Of a stretch of 64,000 nucleotides of DNA, positions 9,205-18,950 are shown one piece after another. Every line of letters begins with the position of its first letter. Position 1 is the stretch's first letter. Both the position numbers and the translations under genes were made by a program. The notes beneath the pieces are model-generated. The model worked only from the letters and a program-made list of their open reading frames with translations, was not told the origin of the DNA and ran no database searches. The stretch is from Dendrophyllia cribrosa (Eukaryota; Cnidaria; Anthozoa; Scleractinia; Dendrophylliidae): assembly GCA_024195265.1 (NCBI GenBank), contig JAJLRJ010000010.1, positions 13,250,754 to 13,314,753 of the forward strand, read 5' to 3'.

Positions 9205-11526
9205 TTATATATTGGGCAGGCTTGGAAACAAGCCAGCCCAATCAATAAGTTCGGCACCAAGACCTACTAGGCTCGCATCTGCTACGATTAGTGTCCTGGC
9301 ATCTTTGTCAAAATAACCAAGGGTTTCTGCACTTGCAAGTCTGCTTTTCAGCTCATTGAATGCTCTTCTCTGCTCATCTCCAAACTCAAAACACACGCCT
9401 TTCTTGGTCAATCTACGTAAGGGTTCAGCAACTGTGGCAAAATCTGGGATAAACCGTGCATTGTAGTTAGCTAGTCCCAGGAAGCTTCTTACTTTTGAGG
9501 CATTCTGCGGCTCTCTCGCATCAACAATTGCTTTCACTTTTTCTTCAGTTGGTCCAATGCCCTTGTCTGTTAGCATGAGTCCCATAAACACTAGTCGGGT
9601 CATATGAAACATGCACTTTTCAGCATTTAGTGTCAGGTTCTTCTCTTTCAGTTTCTCCAACACTCTCTTTAATCTCTCGTCATGCTCCTCAGTGGTTTTC
9701 CCATGCACAATTATGTCATCAGAGATGTTTGCAACGCCCTCACAGTCACTAAGTACTTGCTGAATAACATGCTGATAGACTTCTGGGGCTGAACTAATTC
9801 CAAACATGAGGCGTTTGTATTGAAACAATCCACAATGAGTGATGAAGGTAGTAATGCCACGGGAATCTGGATGGAGTTCTAGCTGATGATAACCCCATTT
9901 TAAATCGAGCTTACTAAACACTGCGCTTTGGTTGAGGCTTTGAAGTACTTCATCCACGGTAGGTATGGGGTAGCGTTCTCTGATTATGGCTTCATTTGCT
10001 CTACGCATGTCCACACATAGACGAATTTCATTATTCTGTTTTGGTACCACCACTACTGGACTAACCCATGGTGTTGGGCCCTCTGCTGGCTCGATAATAT
10101 CCATATCTACAAGTTCCTCAACCTTCTTCTTCACCTTGTCACGGAGGCTGAATGGAGTGCGCCTAACTGGCTGAGCCACTGGGGGTATATCAGGATTCAT
10201 ATGTAACTTGACCTGATAGTCTTTCAACTTGCCCACACCATTGAATACTTCTTTGTAATCAGACATGATCGCCTCTTTGGACTGAACCGTATAAACTGGA
10301 ACACCTAACTTTAACACCCCGAGTTGCAACGCGGTTTCTCTTCCCAGTAGTGCTTCTCCTTCACCATCAATGACAACAAATTCAGCTTGAACTTCATTCT
10401 CAGCTACTTTTGTCAATGCTGAAAACACTCCCAGAACTTTCAACGGCTCCTTGCTTCCGTAGGCATAAAGCTTCTTGTCACATTTCTTGGATACACAGGC
10501 AACCTTCTGCTGCTTCAGCTGACTCCATAAGCCTTTGTCCACAATGTTAGTGCTCGCCCCTGAATCAATCACCATTTTCACATTGCATCCACCCACAATT
10601 ACCTCCACTTTTTCAGGCTGCGATGCTGATTTTACAGTGAATGCATACTCATCTTCCTCGTCATCATCTCCTCCCTGCATGTATCTCACCTTCTTCTTCT
10701 CTTTTGGCTTCTTATCATTTCTAAGTTTGCCAGGCTTTGTTTTGCATTGCGAAGCAAAATGATCAGCACCACCACATGTCTTGCAAGTTTTTCCTTTAGC
10801 AGGGCATTCATGGTCTCGTCCAAAATGTCCTGTGTAGCCACATCTATAACATGTTTTGTTTCCAGGCTCACCCGATGTCTTCTTTCCTTTATGCTGATGA
10901 TGCTTGTTTTCGCCCGAGTCACGAATCCGATTCACATTAATATTTTTACTCTTCATACTCTCCAGTTGAGCTTGCACAGCTTCATATGATGCTGCAGTCT
11001 TGAGTAGAACATCTAGGGTTAGTGTGTCACCTTTTTCTAGCAATTTCCGTCTTAAATCGTGAGATGTACACCGCTGAACAACTTGATCTCGAATTTGATT
11101 ACCTGCCTGATCACCATAATCGCAATCTTTCACAACCTGTCGTAACCTTGTCACAAACTGAGCCACCGTTTCACCCTGTCGCTGTTCCATACTTCGGAAA
11201 ACATGATTTTGGTATGTGGAATTTACCTTCGGAATGAAATACTCGTTCAACGCATTCACGGCTTTCTCATACTCGGCAACTGTGCCCGTGTCAGCCAAAG
11301 TCTCGAAGATTTCTTGAACGTGTTCCTCGGCACAATGCAGAAGTAGTGCTCTTCTTTGTACTTTATTATCAGCTTTGTCTGCTTGGATGATGAGGCCTTT
11401 ACTATCAGCATATAACGAAAAACTTTTAAGCCATCGCTGCCATCGCCTGCCACTGCTCGACGGTTCGCCATTCGGGTCAAACGGTTTTACACTTGTTAGT
11501 AGATCATCCACCTTGATTGAGGCCAT
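9205..11526 (-). CDS. gag-protease-RT of a Ty3/gypsy element (K02A2.6-like), 3'-truncated
   Basis: The ATG at 11526 starts MASIKVDDLL. The capsid region is followed by CCHC knuckles (CYRCGYTGHFGRDHEC and CKTCGGADHFASQC), a protease DSG site (VIDSGASTNIV) and a reverse transcriptase (RLCVDMRRANEAI, DLKWGYHQLELH, NISDDIIVHGKT with the DD pair). RNase H starts at LIVADASLVGLGAEL, then runs into unrelated codons (LIDWAGLFPSLPNI) and stops at 9205. The break in RNase H marks a deletion or junction near 9240. The rest of the 773-codon frame has no stop, so the truncation is recent or the gag-RT part has been protected. Confidence 0.85.
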   Translation of the reverse strand: MASIKVDDLLTSVKPFDPNGEPSSSGRRWQRWLKSFSLYADSKGLIIQADKADNKVQRRALLLHCAEEHVQEIFETLADTGTVAEYEKAVNALNEYFIPKVNSTYQNHVFRSMEQRQGETVAQFVTRLRQVVKDCDYGDQAGNQIRDQVVQRCTSHDLRRKLLEKGDTLTLDVLLKTAASYEAVQAQLESMKSKNINVNRIRDSGENKHHQHKGKKTSGEPGNKTCYRCGYTGHFGRDHECPAKGKTCKTCGGADHFASQCKTKPGKLRNDKKPKEKKKVRYMQGGDDDEEDEYAFTVKSASQPEKVEVIVGGCNVKMVIDSGASTNIVDKGLWSQLKQQKVACVSKKCDKKLYAYGSKEPLKVLGVFSALTKVAENEVQAEFVVIDGEGEALLGRETALQLGVLKLGVPVYTVQSKEAIMSDYKEVFNGVGKLKDYQVKLHMNPDIPPVAQPVRRTPFSLRDKVKKKVEELVDMDIIEPAEGPTPWVSPVVVVPKQNNEIRLCVDMRRANEAIIRERYPIPTVDEVLQSLNQSAVFSKLDLKWGYHQLELHPDSRGITTFITHCGLFQYKRLMFGISSAPEVYQHVIQQVLSDCEGVANISDDIIVHGKTTEEHDERLKRVLEKLKEKNLTLNAEKCMFHMTRLVFMGLMLTDKGIGPTEEKVKAIVDAREPQNASKVRSFLGLANYNARFIPDFATVAEPLRRLTKKGVCFEFGDEQRRAFNELKSRLASAETLGYFDKDARTLIVADASLVGLGAELIDWAGLFPSLPNI

Positions 11527-11553
11527 ATTTCAACTGTGTTGACCTAAAAGAGT

Positions 11554-11566
11554 ATCCTCGTCGCCA
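11554..11566 (-). promoter_or_regulatory. Primer binding site core (tRNA-Ser type)
   Basis: The minus strand reads TGGCGACGAGGAT, the same 13 bases as the element at 4 kb, two bases after the LTR end. Confidence 0.65.
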
Positions 11567-11568
11567 GA

Positions 11569-11723
11569 TGTCGTGTCCATCATCATCATTGAAACCGATG
11601 CAAATGGATATTAGTCATAACATAAACAACTCCGAATCTAATCCGCCATGCTTTTAATAATCCGTCCCATGAACCTATGCACGACTAGATACATCATGTA
11701 AGCTATACTGAAAGTACACAACA
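11569..11723 (-). repeat. 5' LTR of the truncated gypsy element, ~155 bp
   Basis: The minus strand starts TGTTGTGTACTTTC and ends ACACGACA (TG...CA), ending two bases before the primer binding site. The upstream limit rests on the TG motif and on the start of the foldback element at 11724. Confidence 0.5.
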
Positions 11724-12366
11724 CTGATAAGATCTTTCATCCTCCTGGTGCCTAATATCGCAGGCTCACTTTCCCACACTCAGAGAAGTACGGCAGCATG
11801 GAGGAAGATGACGGTAAGTGTTGCAATTGCTTTGGAACTTTAAATGTCGCGTTTTTGGTCATTTTCAAGACATTATACATGACGTGATTTTGTTTTTTTG
11901 CGAGCTGTTTTGCTAAGTCAGTGTCCTTTCGAAGTTTGTGTTACAACACGTAAGCTTCATAGTTGCGTGTGATTTTCTCTCGCAGATGTTGTGAGAGAAA
12001 ACCCGCAGAGAAAAAACCCATCGGTAAGTAAAAATAACATTTTAAGCCGCTTAGTAATAAAGTTGTTACATTCATATATGTATGTATAAACGCGGTCATG
12101 TTAAAACGCAGACTGCAGACTACACTGCAGACCGTGCAGACTGTGCAGACCATGCAGACTGTGCAGACTGAGAATTTTTTTCCTGATTATTTTGTTACTT
12201 TTCCAAAAACCGTGAACACTTTGATTTGATTTTGACATTTCCCATTGTGCAGCAACCAATCAGAACTCGACTCGAAACGGCAAGAAACCCAAACAAACGG
12301 TTTATAGTCACGAAACCACGCTTCTCTGTTTCCTTGCAAAAGAATCGTCGCCGCCTCGCTGTAGTT
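11724..12366. repeat. Left arm of the foldback element
   Basis: Contains an ATG-GAGGAAGATGACG block followed by GTAAGT (near 11797-11820), a CTCGCAG acceptor and a second small open block ending TCG-GTAAGT (~11985-12030). It also has a minisatellite of GCAGACTGTGCAGAC type (12108-12172). All of these recur in the right arm. Confidence 0.8.
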
Positions 12367-13840
12367 TTGCACCTAAAGACACTTCTGTAGCTAACCAACC
12401 CAAACGAGTACCCCTTGCTTCTGATCTCTTTTGCAGTTATACCGTTGTAAAATTTAAAATTTGTTTTTTCTGCTTTCGCGGTTGATTGGTTTGAGCGCGA
12501 TTTTCTTCTCAACGGTTATGTCACGCCGTACAAAGCTTTCCCCCGTGACATTTCGTTGAGAAAAAATCGCCCAAACGGCCAAGGTTCGATTCAGAAGTTA
12601 AGAAATTTAAAGCCTATAGAAGCAAAAGAAAAAAAACAGTGGGTCAGGTTTTCAAACTTTATTAAGATTATTGCAGGTGGCGATGATTATTTTTTGATCC
12701 ACAGAAACAACAGAAACCCTCATCTGGTGACCTGTGATTATCAGATATCATCGAATTCTTGGCTTTCACTTTTGCATATCAAAATTCAGAAGCATTAAAC
12801 AATAGATTTCGAATCCAAAATGTTTATGGAATTGTAGAGAGTTTAAAACTACACATCTTGGCCAAATTTTGAAGCGCCAAAGCATTTCGTTCAAGAGTTA
12901 TAGACGAACGAGTATTAGACATTTTTAGTAAGAAATGTATGGAGCGGCCATCTTTGTGCCCCACACAGGAGCACAAAGATGGCGGCCAAAAATTCAAAGT
13001 CTTAATTACACCAAAAATCAAATCAAAACATATTGTATTTGTTATAAGCTCCATTAACTCGGCTTATAAGCACTTATAATGCAAACAATAACTTTCAGCT
13101 GATTCAATTTTGTTTATTTTCACAGCTTATCTGTAATAGCGTGACGAATTGCGTGACACATTTAAAACCTTTGTAAATCGGAAGCAAAACATCGTGAAAA
13201 CCTGAAACTTTCTGTGAAAGATTAATAATATTTGTATCCACATAGCATGTTAGAAACAGCTTTGTAGGATGTATAGTTTAGATTTTTTAATTTTTATGAC
13301 GTCATGTGAAAACCAAGAATATTCTCGCCTTCAAATTTTGCAAGGCCGTATTGCAATTAGCCACACACGGCAAAGTAGCTAGCTGCTGATCAGCGAGAGA
13401 TCAAAGCAAAAGAAACGTTGTGCAGTAGCTGTAAAACTTACCGTGCTGGGAATAAAAGTTGACAAGTTTACGGCAAGTTAGCGGTACTGCAGTTACATAT
13501 TTGCATGCTCGTATTAAGTTAACAGTTTCTTCATTCGTCAACAGCCGATTTTGTCCTCGCTCAGTAGCTTTTACGAAAATTCACTTTTTCCAGGGAAACT
13601 AATCCTCAGGAACTGTCATGTGTTATTGTCCGGCTTTTTCGCTAAATGTTTTTGCGATACTGCCGCGACGGACAAGTGTTGTGTACACTGCACTGACAAA
13701 CCGATGAACGCGACAACAGAGCATGAGGCAAAAGGTATAGCTAAACGTCCGTCTGGTTTTTAGCCGTTACAGTAAAATCGCTCAGATTTCTACTTCATTT
13801 ACAAAGAAAGACGGAAAGGTAAACTAGCGATAAAAAAAAA
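12367..13840. other. Spacer of the foldback element
   Basis: About 1.47 kb between the arms. Small frames exist (for example 13551-13763) but have no recognisable protein. ATG-free stretches and A/T runs dominate. Confidence 0.6.
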
Positions 13841-14538
13841 CTACAGCAAGGCGGCGACGATTCTTTTGCAAGGAAACAGAGAAGCGTGGTTTCGTGACTA
13901 TAAACCGTTTGTTTGGGTTTCTTGCGGTTTCGAGTCGCTTCTGATTGGTTGCTGTACAATGGGAAATGTCAAAATCAAATCAAAGTGTTCACGGTTTTTG
14001 TTTTTGGTAACAAAATAACAAAATAATCAGGATAATCAGGTTTAAAATAATCAGGTTTTTGTTTTTGGTAACAAAGTAACAAAATAATCAGGAAAAAAAT
14101 TCTCAGTCTGCATAGTCTGCATAGTCTGCACAGTCTGGAGTCTGTAGTCTGCAGTCTGCGTTTTAACATGACCGCGTTTATACATACATATATGAATGTA
14201 ACAACTTCATTACTAAGCGGCTTAAAATGTTATTTTTACTTACCGATGGGGTTTTTCTCTGCAATGAACACAACATCTGCGAGAGAAAATCACACGCAAC
14301 TATGAAGCTTACGTGTTGTAACACAAACTTCGAAAGGACACTGACTTAGCAAAACAGCTCGCAAAAAACAAAATCACGTCATGTATAATGCCTTGAAAAT
14401 GACCAAAAACGCGACATTTAAAGTTCCAAAGCAATTGCAACACTTACCGTCATCTTCCTCCATGCTGCCGTACTTCTCTGAGTGTGGGAAAGTGAGCCTG
14501 CGATATTAAGGCACCAGGAGGATGAAAGATCTTATCAG
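13841..14538. repeat. Right arm of the foldback element
   Basis: Reverse complement of the left arm with scattered differences. The minisatellite appears as TGCATAGTCTGCATAGTCTG (14108-14160). On the minus strand it keeps both putative splice donors seen in the left arm. Confidence 0.8.
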
Positions 14539-14579
14539 GGCACGAAAAAGGATCATTTTTCGCGCCCTGATCGTATCGA

Positions 14580-14735
14580 CAATCGTGTTTTAGAATATTC
14601 CGCCATTCCGTGTTTTAGAATATTCCGTCATTCCGTGTTTTAGAATATCCCGCCATTCCGTGTTTTAGAATATTCCGCCATTCCGCCATTCTGCCATTCC
14701 ATTCCATCATTCCGTCATTCCGCGGAATAGGGTCA
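14580..14735 (+). repeat. Tandem repeat TTCCGTGTTTTAGAATATTC
   Basis: A 30-32-base unit (GTGTTTTAGAATATTCCGCC + ATTCC) is repeated about four times, grading into short ATTCCGCC/ATTCCATC units up to CGCGGAATAG. It starts about 40 bases after the foldback element. Confidence 0.8.
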
Positions 14736-14824
14736 CCCTCTTATACCTGAAAAAGATATAATAATTCCCATATTTCGCGTAGCATTGAGTAATTTAACAA
14801 AAATGAGATTTTGTTTTTACTTAC

Positions 14825-15154
14825 ACCACACAGAGATCTTCACATCACTTTCTTTGAAATTTAGAGCAGTATTCCGTAACCTGTATCGATAAAATCCATC
14901 GTCTGATCTACTCACTTCAAGCAGTGTTATCGTTGTTTCACTGTCTGATATAACCACTTGTACGCGGTTTGAATATGCAGGAACTACAGTCAAGCCGCTG
15001 CCATCTTTTAGCGCTATGGTTGTCGATGGCTGCAAAGTAAATAGCCCATCTTGAAATGCACCGTCTATGTTGTAGGTCCAGTGAAGAGTGATGTTATTCC
15101 CTTCATCGACGAATAAAGGATTTGAAGGTTCTTTAGTGAATGATGGCGTTGCTT
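14825..15154 (-). CDS. Single exon of an Ig-domain receptor-like gene
   Basis: On the minus strand an acceptor (CCAAAATAG at ~15155) opens a 330-base exon that ends at a consensus donor (GTAAGT, 14819-14824). The 110 codons read as an Ig V-type fold: EATPSFTKEPSNPLFV, then EGNNITLHWTYN with the core Trp, a middle strand region, and DDGFYRYRL where the usual second Cys (DxGxYxC) is replaced by Arg, then DVKISVW. Cnidarian genomes hold many such exons in cell-surface receptor genes. Neighbouring exons are not recognisable within the window, so it could be an orphan or part of a gene with long introns. The function is unknown beyond a probable extracellular role. Confidence 0.7.
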
Positions 15155-15369
15155 CTATTTTGGTATTAAAGCGTATAAGCGTAATTTAAGACATACTCAG
15201 TATTGTCACTTGACGATAATTTAATTTCTTAAATTAATTAAATTGTCAGACAGGGCCGTACCTAGGATTTTTTGTCTGCGGGGGCAAACTCCACACACCT
15301 TCAAGAAATACAAGAAATAGCCCAGCAAAATCAAACACTGTTATGTTAGAAAAAAAACATTTAGTTTTC

Positions 15370-15508
15370 CTGGCGGGGGCAACTGCCCCCCCTGCCACCC
15401 CCTGCCCTCCCTGCCCTGCCCCCTGCCCCCCCCTGCCCCCCTGCCCCCCCTGCCCCCCCTGCCCCCCATTGCCCCCCCTGCCCCCCCCTGCCCCCCTAAC
15501 CCCCCCTG
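15370..15508 (+). repeat. C-rich microsatellite (TGCCCCCC)n
   Basis: About 15 units of CTGCC plus a variable C run. Confidence 0.9.
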
Positions 15509-16537
15509 TTTAATTTATGAAATGTTGCTTGTCCGCGAAAGAAAACCGAAATGGAACAACCAATCGGACTCTAATCGTGCTGAAGTCTTTGTGTAATTGC
15601 ACATGTATTCTGAATTGTGCATTGTTTATTCATATAATCGCATGCAACTTTTCTATTTGACACACCCTTTTTTAGAATATATTAACTGTAAAATATTTTG
15701 TAATCATTTGTTACTTGAAAATGTTATCCAAACGTCGCATATTTTTTTCGCTAATTTTTAATGTTAAATTTATCCAAAACCACACTGATTGAAACGTTGG
15801 AACAAGGCACGACTCATGTCAAGAAACGCAAGCACAAATGCAAGGATAAATTTAGATGTCTGTGCTTGCGTTTCAACTAAAGATCTGTTTGTTAAATGTA
15901 CTTTCATTTATAGCCGCGCTTATGCTTGTGTCGCCTGAGTGACTTTGCTACCTCGTATTTGCATTTCTATTAAAATACGCTGTGTCACGCATCAACTCTT
16001 CTTGGAACAGCGATCTAGTGAGCCTGCTAAGATGAAAGTTTTTAACCAAACGAAATGAAACATCTGGAAAATATTTCAGTACTGATTCGCTTTAACAGTA
16101 ATCTAGACCCCTGATAAATGGGTTTGTAACATTATCATCGTTCATGTCAAATTAAGAACTTAATGCGCACTGAATGATCATGAACTTTCATATACGTCTA
16201 TGATTAATTTTACTAACTTTGATGTTACTGCATGTTATCGCTTTTTCTCGTTCGTTTTAGTAAATGTACTGTTGGTGCAATATGAATGGAATCTTACGGT
16301 GCTTCTCTCACCTGTTTTACTGACGAAAATCACGGACCCTAAACAGAGAAGGGCAAAAAAGTTAGAGAACTTCCGCATGACGGCTTAACTGTAGTTTACT
16401 CACTATCACCGCTTGATTGTATATTATAGAAAGAACATGACCTTGCTTCCAAAGGTCAATTCGTGTGCCAATTTGGAAAAAATCACGTCTGGTCGGCAAA
16501 AATACGGTTAGCACACAGGAGGGTGTGATTGGGGTTA

Positions 16538-16636
16538 ACCGACTAGCGACAAACGGCGAAAAATATTACTGACTACCGACAAAACGAGGAAAAAATTGCC
16601 GACTAGCGACAAATAAATTCTAACCGACAACCGACA
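16538..16636 (+). repeat. ACCGACAAACGAC-type repeat cluster
   Basis: Repeated CCGACTAGCGACAAA and ACCGACAACCGACA words. The ACCGACAACCGACA word recurs at 28660-28735. Confidence 0.65.
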
Positions 16637-16824
16637 TGGTCCGACGTGAAGGGATGTTTGTATTAGAAAGAAAAGCATTTTGAATTTATTTTTAGCGCAG
16701 GAAATGTCCAGATCCTTTGGTGGGCTCTATTTCACCAGACGTAACCACATTAATTCCAAATTTCGTCAATTATAGAATTTCCTGTCTTCAAATTACTTTA
16801 AAGCCCCGGGATCCTCTTTTTCAG

Positions 16825-17043
16825 TGTTCCGAACCAAAAGTTCCTGTTCCTGTTTGTAGAATAATTAAGATTTTTTTGGACGCTGAACACTGGGAACTAG
16901 TTTAAGTTTGCAGGGTCTTGGAACCCCCCGAATACTGTTTACCATGTGCTTTTGAATCGATCGTTCGAAGAAATGTGTTGTGTTTAGTTGTTAAAACATC
17001 GTGTAATTTTCGTTCATATTGGACAATAAACCGTTCAAAGACA
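16825..17043 (+). repeat. BEL/Pao 5' LTR
   Basis: Starts TGTTCCGAACC and ends TTCAAAGACA. It contains an AATAAA signal (GGACAATAAACCG) near its end. The partner LTR is at 26896-27114. Confidence 0.93.
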
Positions 17044-17061
17044 TGGTCCTTCGAGCCGGAT
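17044..17061 (+). promoter_or_regulatory. BEL/Pao primer binding site, tRNA-Tyr type
   Basis: TGGTCCTTCGAGCCGGAT directly follows the LTR and is complementary to the 3' end of animal tRNA-Tyr with CCA (tRNA sequence recalled). Confidence 0.8.
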
Positions 17062-17255
17062 GAACATTATCGAAGATTGTTGGAAGATACGAGCGGAAAG
17101 GAGAGTTGGACCTCCGTTTGTTGTTGTGAAGAATTTGGTCAAGTTGGTCTTCGCATTGCGGCGATTGGCGCCATCATCTTGAGGACTTTACGGAAACTCT
17201 GGTGGATTTTAAGGAACATTGTGACTATTCAAGGTTAGTCCAGTTTTGTGTCGAA

Positions 17256-18950
17256 ATGTCGAAAGAGCTAGAAGCTATTAAGAAGAAGAGACGTTTTCTT
17301 AGAAAGTCCGTGACGGACGCTTTGAAGTCAGTTGATGACGCACCTTCACTCCCGGATAACCATGCGAGAATTCAGGTTTTAAAAGATAACATTACAAGGA
17401 AATGGAACGATCTACAAGAGGTACAGGCTTCCATGTGTACTCTTTTAGAAGAGTCAGAAATTGATGGTGAATGCGAAGGGCACAATGAATATGAAATACG
17501 TATGATTGAGTATATGGCCAAGATGACGCAGTACTTGGAAAGTAAACATGTCGCTAAGATAGGTACGGGGAGTGATTCGACAACCTCGTCATGCCCTAAG
17601 GTACAGGTCAAGCTACCGAAGATTGAACTGCCAACCTTCGATGGAGATGTTCTGAGTTGGCAGCCTTATTACCAGTCGATCAAAGTGTCAGTAGTTGATA
17701 ATCCATCTTTAGCAGATGTTCAGAAATTAGAATACCTAATGAGATCATTAAAGGATTCGGCTGCCGAGGCAGTGAAGGGATTTGCAGTTGTACAATCGAA
17801 TTATCAGCCGGTTTTGGCGACCCTGAAGGAAAGATTTGGCCATCCCAGGGTGATCCTTGATGCACATGTAAGATCTCTGATTCATTTACCACGCTTGAGT
17901 TCTGAAGATGCATTGTCCATGCGTAAATTCTATGATCAAGTAGTTGGACATGTTCGTTCTGTTGAATCTATGGGTGAGAAGTATAATTCTGAAACATTGG
18001 CTCCTGTTCTTGTGCCTTTAATTGTTGACAAGTTGCCGAAAGATGTTGTTGAAAAATGGGAACTAGAACTTGGGGATCATAAAGACCTTGGTAAAGAGGA
18101 CTGTGTGGAAGTAAAAACATTGTTTGCCTTCTTGGAGCAATTGATAAGAGCGAAAGAGTCTTCACAGCCTCCCTCTCTCGACTCAAAGCCTCCTGCAAAG
18201 GATAGTCTTGGGAATCGTGGAACCCGTTTCAAGTTTAACCCTTCACGAAAGTCATCCACCCTTTCATTACCTGTAACAACTCAATATAGCAAGTGTGTCA
18301 TTTGTCAGAAAAACCATGGTGTGTGGTCGTGCGTTAGTTTTCTGTCATTGCCAGTGAAGGAAAGGTTCAGAAAGGTGTTGTCTAAAGGGCTGTGCTTTCG
18401 GTACCTTGAATTTGGTCATAGAGCTGAGGTGTGCCAAAAACCTTCTTGCAAATACTGCCAGGGTAAACATCACAGTCTCCTGCATTTGGATTCAGTCAAG
18501 CCTCACGAGGAAGAAGTCAAGACAAAAACCGCTGAATTACCATCCTCATCCTCAGGTCCTCCTGTGTCGTCTTCGGTTGTGGCAAGCTCCATTGCAGTCG
18601 AATCAGTGGGAAAGGTGATTCTGCAAACTGTACCAGCTGTTTTGTGTGGATCAAATGGGTGCTCAAAGGTTGTCAGATGTTTCTTTGATCCTGGTTCGCA
18701 AATGTCCTTTGTTAGGCAGAGTGTCGTTGATGAGATTGGTCTGGATGGCAAAAGTGTTAGGATTGCAGTCTCTGGATTTGGAGGAAAGCCAACTAAGGAC
18801 ACTTTGAGAAAGATAATTGCTTTTACTGTGGCACCTGTTGACAAACCTGGAAAACCTCAATGTATTGAAGCACTTACTGCTCCGTTATATGCCGACCAGC
18901 CGAAGCTGTGGATATTCATCCCTCAAGATGGTTTCATCTTCAAGACTTAA
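17256..18950 (+). CDS. BEL/Pao gag and aspartic protease
   Basis: I choose the ATG at 17256 (MSKELEAIKKKRR), as the open frame upstream has no ATG. An N-terminal coiled coil precedes the DUF1759-like gag core (KIELPTFDGDVLSWQPYYQS, LKERFGHPRVI). A degenerate first knuckle (LCFRYLEFGHRAEVC, with Tyr where a Cys is expected) and a second CKYCQGKHHSLLH follow. The DUF1758 protease has FFDPGSQMSFV. The frame ends at 18950, but the family continues directly into pol, whose frame overlaps from 18908. The switch therefore marks a 1-2-base indel near 18905 rather than the normal end of a protein. Confidence 0.85.
   Translation: MSKELEAIKKKRRFLRKSVTDALKSVDDAPSLPDNHARIQVLKDNITRKWNDLQEVQASMCTLLEESEIDGECEGHNEYEIRMIEYMAKMTQYLESKHVAKIGTGSDSTTSSCPKVQVKLPKIELPTFDGDVLSWQPYYQSIKVSVVDNPSLADVQKLEYLMRSLKDSAAEAVKGFAVVQSNYQPVLATLKERFGHPRVILDAHVRSLIHLPRLSSEDALSMRKFYDQVVGHVRSVESMGEKYNSETLAPVLVPLIVDKLPKDVVEKWELELGDHKDLGKEDCVEVKTLFAFLEQLIRAKESSQPPSLDSKPPAKDSLGNRGTRFKFNPSRKSSTLSLPVTTQYSKCVICQKNHGVWSCVSFLSLPVKERFRKVLSKGLCFRYLEFGHRAEVCQKPSCKYCQGKHHSLLHLDSVKPHEEEVKTKTAELPSSSSGPPVSSSVVASSIAVESVGKVILQTVPAVLCGSNGCSKVVRCFFDPGSQMSFVRQSVVDEIGLDGKSVRIAVSGFGGKPTKDTLRKIIAFTVAPVDKPGKPQCIEALTAPLYADQPKLWIFIPQDGFIFKT

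Larger units (their letters stand above)
9205..11723 (-). mobile_element. Truncated Ty3/gypsy element, 5' half only
   Basis: The minus strand carries a short LTR (11723-11569), a primer binding site, a leader and then a gag-pol frame that stops early in RNase H. Integrase and the 3' LTR are missing, so the element is 3'-truncated near 9240. Its LTR abuts the foldback element at 11724. Confidence 0.85.
11724..14538. mobile_element. Foldback DNA element with ~650-bp inverted arms
   Basis: The arms 11724-~12366 and ~13841-14538 are inverted copies with outer ends CTGATAAGATCTTTCATCC and its complement. The right arm is longer because of a ~50-base internal duplication around 14000-14095 (AATAATCAGG and TTTTTGTTTTTGGTAAC repeated). 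The ~1.47-kb spacer has no clear gene. I could not find a target duplication. Such long-armed, gene-poor structures are typical of non-autonomous DNA transposons. Confidence 0.8.
15155..16824. other. Intron or intergenic sequence with C-rich microsatellite and hairpin
   Basis: No gene seen. It holds a (TGCCCCCC)n microsatellite at about 15370-15508 and a 14-bp inverted repeat GAAACGCAAGCACA / TGTGCTTGCGTTTC (15823-15836 and 15861-15874). ACCGAC-rich sequence lies at 16538-16636, just before the BEL element. Confidence 0.6.

Noticed and set aside
12195..12512. Minus-strand frame of 105 codons in the foldback arm
   Set aside because: Basic low-quality composition; the mirror arm does not keep it open, and no domain is seen.
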